From: CAYUCY01 sp964443525
GTDB lineage: Bacteria; Pseudomonadota; Alphaproteobacteria; Caedimonadales; Caedimonadaceae
Length of the DNA: 7,808 nucleotides
Reading direction: 5' to 3'
NCBI GenBank assembly: GCA_964443525.1
Contig: CAYUCY010000069.1
Location: 1-7,808, forward strand
Shown here: positions 5,302 through 7,808 of the stretch, piece after piece
How positions within the stretch are numbered: position 1 is the first letter of the stretch
Layout of the letters: each line of letters starts with the position of its first letter
Position numbers and translations under genes: made by a program
Notes under the pieces: model-generated
Database searches by the model: none
What the model was told of the DNA's origin: nothing
Seen by the model: only the letters and a program-made list of their open reading frames with translations

Positions 5302-7808
5302 ATGAAGAAAAAGACGCGTAGGAAAATTTTGTATGCATTGGCAACCTTTTCATCGATGATATCATCTCCGGGGGCGTATGCAAAGATCAGCCCTTTGGCC
5401 TTTAAGGGAGTTACCAAGTGTTTTAAGAAAGGAAAAGAGTTTTTCTCGCCCACGGTGGGGGAGGCGGCTCTTGAAAGCGGACTCCTTTATGATCTCAGAT
5501 TTTACGGGAATTTTGAGGCTGCCCATAGGGAAGAAGGGGGCGTTGAGACGAGGGATTATATTCAAGACAGCTCATCCGATCCCGTCTGGAATGTGGTGAA
5601 AACGCTTTTCCCGTCTTCAGGCGGGCAGTTGAGCGGCGAGTCTACGTTTTTGACTTCTTTCGGAAAAGTCGTTGATAACCCTCAATCCATTGCGGTGCTT
5701 CTGAATTTCGCAAATAAGCTGCGGGAAGAGGAGAGTGTGGACGAGGCGGTCCTTCAGGACACCTTCCTTGCGACACTGAGCCCTGCGGCGATGGGAACGA
5801 AGGCGGCGGAACATGAAACGCTAGAGGCCTTGATGGCAGATCTGCAGAGCATCTCTCTGGTGGACAAAAATGGACAGTCCATTACCAAGGTGCAGTTGGA
5901 AAAAGAGGTTAACGGCATTCTTCAAAAACATAACCTGACTCGCTTGCAAAGTCAGGTTAAAAAAGAGATCAATAAATTTGCCGCTGCTAGGGCTCAAGGA
6001 AGACTCGAGGAAAAATTAGGGAAGGCGAAGGAAAGTTCGATGACTCTTCTCAAAACATCCCTGGAAAGGGATATCAAGAAAAAAGAAGAGACCTTTCAAA
6101 AGCAATTCACAAAAGAGACGCTGAGTCCTCTGGTTGCTTACCTGAAGGATGCCATGGCGGGGGAGAAGGATGCCCTTTATCCAGAGCGCACGACGGAACA
6201 GGTTCTCCTCGCCTTCTTTTGTTACAAGTTTAACAGCCAAGAGGATATTTGGGAGCTCTTGAGGCATCTGGACGGGGACATTGTGGATCACTCGATGATC
6301 CCGACATCAACCGATGAACTGAAGGAAGCGGATCTTCAAGAGATCGCAACACACGATGTCTATGATCTCGATGACATCCTGGATCTTGAGATGGCGGATG
6401 TCTGGTCGCAGATCACGCCTTATAGAGAGGGAAGTCCTCTTTTAAGCAACGGAAATGCGTACAAGTATGACAGATCAAAGGATCAGTTGTTAAAGGAAGA
6501 GACGACGTTTGCGGATTGCCAGGAAATCACCTTGCGGCATTTGATGAATCTGCTGTTCTATGATTTCGCCTTGAAGGGATGGGACTTGAGTCACATTGAA
6601 AAACATCTGCAGGAAAACGATCCTGAGAATCCCTACTTTAAAAATGTCCGAGAGTTTTATGCCGCGCAAGGTCCGAGCTTGGCCAATGCGGGGGACACGG
6701 ATATGAGATCCCTTTTTAACAAGGTGGTCGGGGATTTGAACGCAGATGGTAAAGGCCCCGAAATCCACTATATGAAAGGGACAAATGAGCTCAATGCAGG
6801 CTTTATCAATATGATGCGGGTCTTTGAGAAACTTTTTTCTCTTCCCTTAAAGCCTTTTCCCACGCCCCTTCAAGGGAAACCGAAAGAAAGTTTTGAGGCA
6901 AAACGCGAATGGCTGGAAAAATCTTTAGAGCTTCTCTCTAAAACTTTGAACCCAACAAGAGCCTTCCAACTTGATCTCTCAAAACTTAAGGAAACGGGGG
7001 ATGAAATCTCAGGCGACCTTTCTGTGACAGTGGAAGATGAGGAAATAGGTGAGCAACTCTTTTCTTTCAACATCTATTCGGAAGTAAATCGTCATGCTCA
7101 AATTATGGATCTGAAACAACTGAAGAAAACCGAGAAACGAGACTATACGGAAGAGCTTCAAAGCCACCCTCTCTCTCTTCAGGAGGGCACGGCGGAGGAA
7201 GCCCTTTGGCTCCTCTCCTCAAACCCAACCCTCAAGGCTCAAAAAGTCCGTGCGCCTTTGTATGCCCTTTTTCATACACCTTTGACCGACAACGACTCAA
7301 GGATTCAATTTCTGGAGACGCTTTCTAAAAACTTTCCGACTTGGGTTCAAGAGCCTCATGCGACAGACCAACAACTCGCTTTCCTCCGCTCCGTGCTTAA
7401 AAACATCCTTGAAAATATCTCCTGGGACGACCAGGCCGTTGTTAAAAAAGCCTCCCCTCATATTTGGAGCCTCTTGGAAAGAGAAGAATTAAAGAGGACG
7501 CTTTTCAGCAGCGTCGGGGGATTATCTTTTAATAATAAAGAAAAGCTGGAACATCTTTCAAACTTCACAAATTTTCACTATTTATATGCGTCTTCTTTAG
7601 CTGTTGAAGAGCTCTCTCTCAAGAGTCTGGAGGCTCTGAAATCCCTTAATCTCTCATGGTCAGCCGTCAAAAAGATCGGTCTTGAGACGCTCACCCAATT
7701 GGAGCAGCTGAATTTAGACCGCACAAGAAATCTTGAAGAGCTCTCTCTCAAGGGTCTGGAGGCTCTGAAATCCCTTAATCTCTCATGGTCAGCCGTCAAA
7801 AAGATCGG
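5302..7808 (+). CDS. Large secreted leucine-rich-repeat protein, 3' end outside the window
   Basis: The frame is open from ATG 5302 to the window edge (835 codons plus two bases) with no stop. The N-terminus is a clear Sec signal peptide: basic KKKTRRK, hydrophobic core ILYALATFSSMI, and a probable signal peptidase I site after AYA (residues 25-27). Residues about 195-275 are rich in K, E, Q and L and probably form a coiled coil. The middle region (about 280-730) is not recognised; it contains a conspicuous FADCQEITLRHLMNLLFYD (403-421). From about residue 740 leucine-rich repeats appear, degenerate at first and then regular: EELSLKSLEALKSLNLSWS, then LETLTQLEQLNLDRTRN, then a near copy of the first. 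Two repeats of 21-22 residues make a 43-residue unit. No transmembrane segment is seen beyond the signal peptide. In intracellular bacteria such proteins are often surface or effector proteins that bind host proteins; that role is inferred here. Confidence 0.88.
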   Translation, partial: MKKKTRRKILYALATFSSMISSPGAYAKISPLAFKGVTKCFKKGKEFFSPTVGEAALESGLLYDLRFYGNFEAAHREEGGVETRDYIQDSSSDPVWNVVKTLFPSSGGQLSGESTFLTSFGKVVDNPQSIAVLLNFANKLREEESVDEAVLQDTFLATLSPAAMGTKAAEHETLEALMADLQSISLVDKNGQSITKVQLEKEVNGILQKHNLTRLQSQVKKEINKFAAARAQGRLEEKLGKAKESSMTLLKTSLERDIKKKEETFQKQFTKETLSPLVAYLKDAMAGEKDALYPERTTEQVLLAFFCYKFNSQEDIWELLRHLDGDIVDHSMIPTSTDELKEADLQEIATHDVYDLDDILDLEMADVWSQITPYREGSPLLSNGNAYKYDRSKDQLLKEETTFADCQEITLRHLMNLLFYDFALKGWDLSHIEKHLQENDPENPYFKNVREFYAAQGPSLANAGDTDMRSLFNKVVGDLNADGKGPEIHYMKGTNELNAGFINMMRVFEKLFSLPLKPFPTPLQGKPKESFEAKREWLEKSLELLSKTLNPTRAFQLDLSKLKETGDEISGDLSVTVEDEEIGEQLFSFNIYSEVNRHAQIMDLKQLKKTEKRDYTEELQSHPLSLQEGTAEEALWLLSSNPTLKAQKVRAPLYALFHTPLTDNDSRIQFLETLSKNFPTWVQEPHATDQQLAFLRSVLKNILENISWDDQAVVKKASPHIWSLLEREELKRTLFSSVGGLSFNNKEKLEHLSNFTNFHYLYASSLAVEELSLKSLEALKSLNLSWSAVKKIGLETLTQLEQLNLDRTRNLEELSLKGLEALKSLNLSWSAVKKI
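7606..7808 (+). repeat. Near-identical 129-bp repeat unit within the LRR coding region
   Basis: Positions 7606-7679 recur at 7735-7808 with a single difference over 74 bases (A7624 to G7753, Ser to Gly). The offset is 129 bases, or 43 codons, keeping frame and spanning two LRRs. The second copy is cut by the window end, so the true extent and copy number are unknown. Confidence 0.85.

Noticed and set aside
7578..7799. 73-codon minus-strand frame with an internal repeat
   Set aside because: Its repeat is only the antisense reading of the LRR unit on the plus strand.
1..7808. tRNA, rRNA or CRISPR array
   Set aside because: By eye, no tRNA-like cloverleaf or T-loop signature, no rRNA sequence and no regularly spaced short repeats were found.

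Overview
The window looks like a piece of an alphaproteobacterial genome, probably from a host-associated lineage such as the Holosporales/Caedibacter-type endosymbionts. The basis is the alphaproteobacterial character of SucA, NusB and a DnaN fragment, moderate GC in those genes, decaying gene remnants, and a large secreted leucine-rich-repeat (LRR) protein. The lineage is an inference from pattern, not from a database search.

Layout. (1) Positions 1-2118, minus strand: sucA, the E1 subunit of 2-oxoglutarate dehydrogenase. Its 5' two thirds are well conserved, but an in-frame amber codon at 94-96 ends it after 674 residues. The reading frame carries on to the window edge with recognisable but degraded E1 sequence, so the gene appears to be a recent pseudogene or a truncated gene. 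(2) 2119-2446: about 330 bases with no convincing gene. (3) 2447-4036, minus strand: two adjacent class I SAM-dependent methyltransferases in clearly AT-richer DNA, 15 bases apart and probably one transcript. Their likely promoter (extended -10 TGATATAAT) abuts the next element. (4) 4116-4248: a 133-bp segment bounded by 19-bp inverted repeats (one mismatch), which resembles a small non-autonomous transposable element or collapsed IS. (5) 4249-about 4408, plus strand: a fragment of dnaN (DNA polymerase III beta clamp) cut off at the inverted-repeat element and then frameshifted. (6) 4409-4595: no gene seen. (7) 4596-5078, minus strand: nusB. (8) 5079-5301: divergent intergenic region with a perfect 15-bp palindrome and an AT-only inverted repeat. 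(9) 5302 to the window end, plus strand: a long open frame (at least 835 codons) with a Sec signal peptide, coiled-coil stretch and C-terminal LRRs encoded by a nearly identical 129-bp repeat.

Together, core genes (sucA, nusB, and a dnaN fragment) flank a patch of foreign-looking and broken DNA: the AT-rich methyltransferase pair, the inverted-repeat element and the dnaN remnant. The secreted LRR protein is the best candidate for a host-interaction role. The sucA damage, if real and not a sequence error, would mean loss or truncation of a TCA-cycle enzyme, which fits a reduced intracellular lifestyle.
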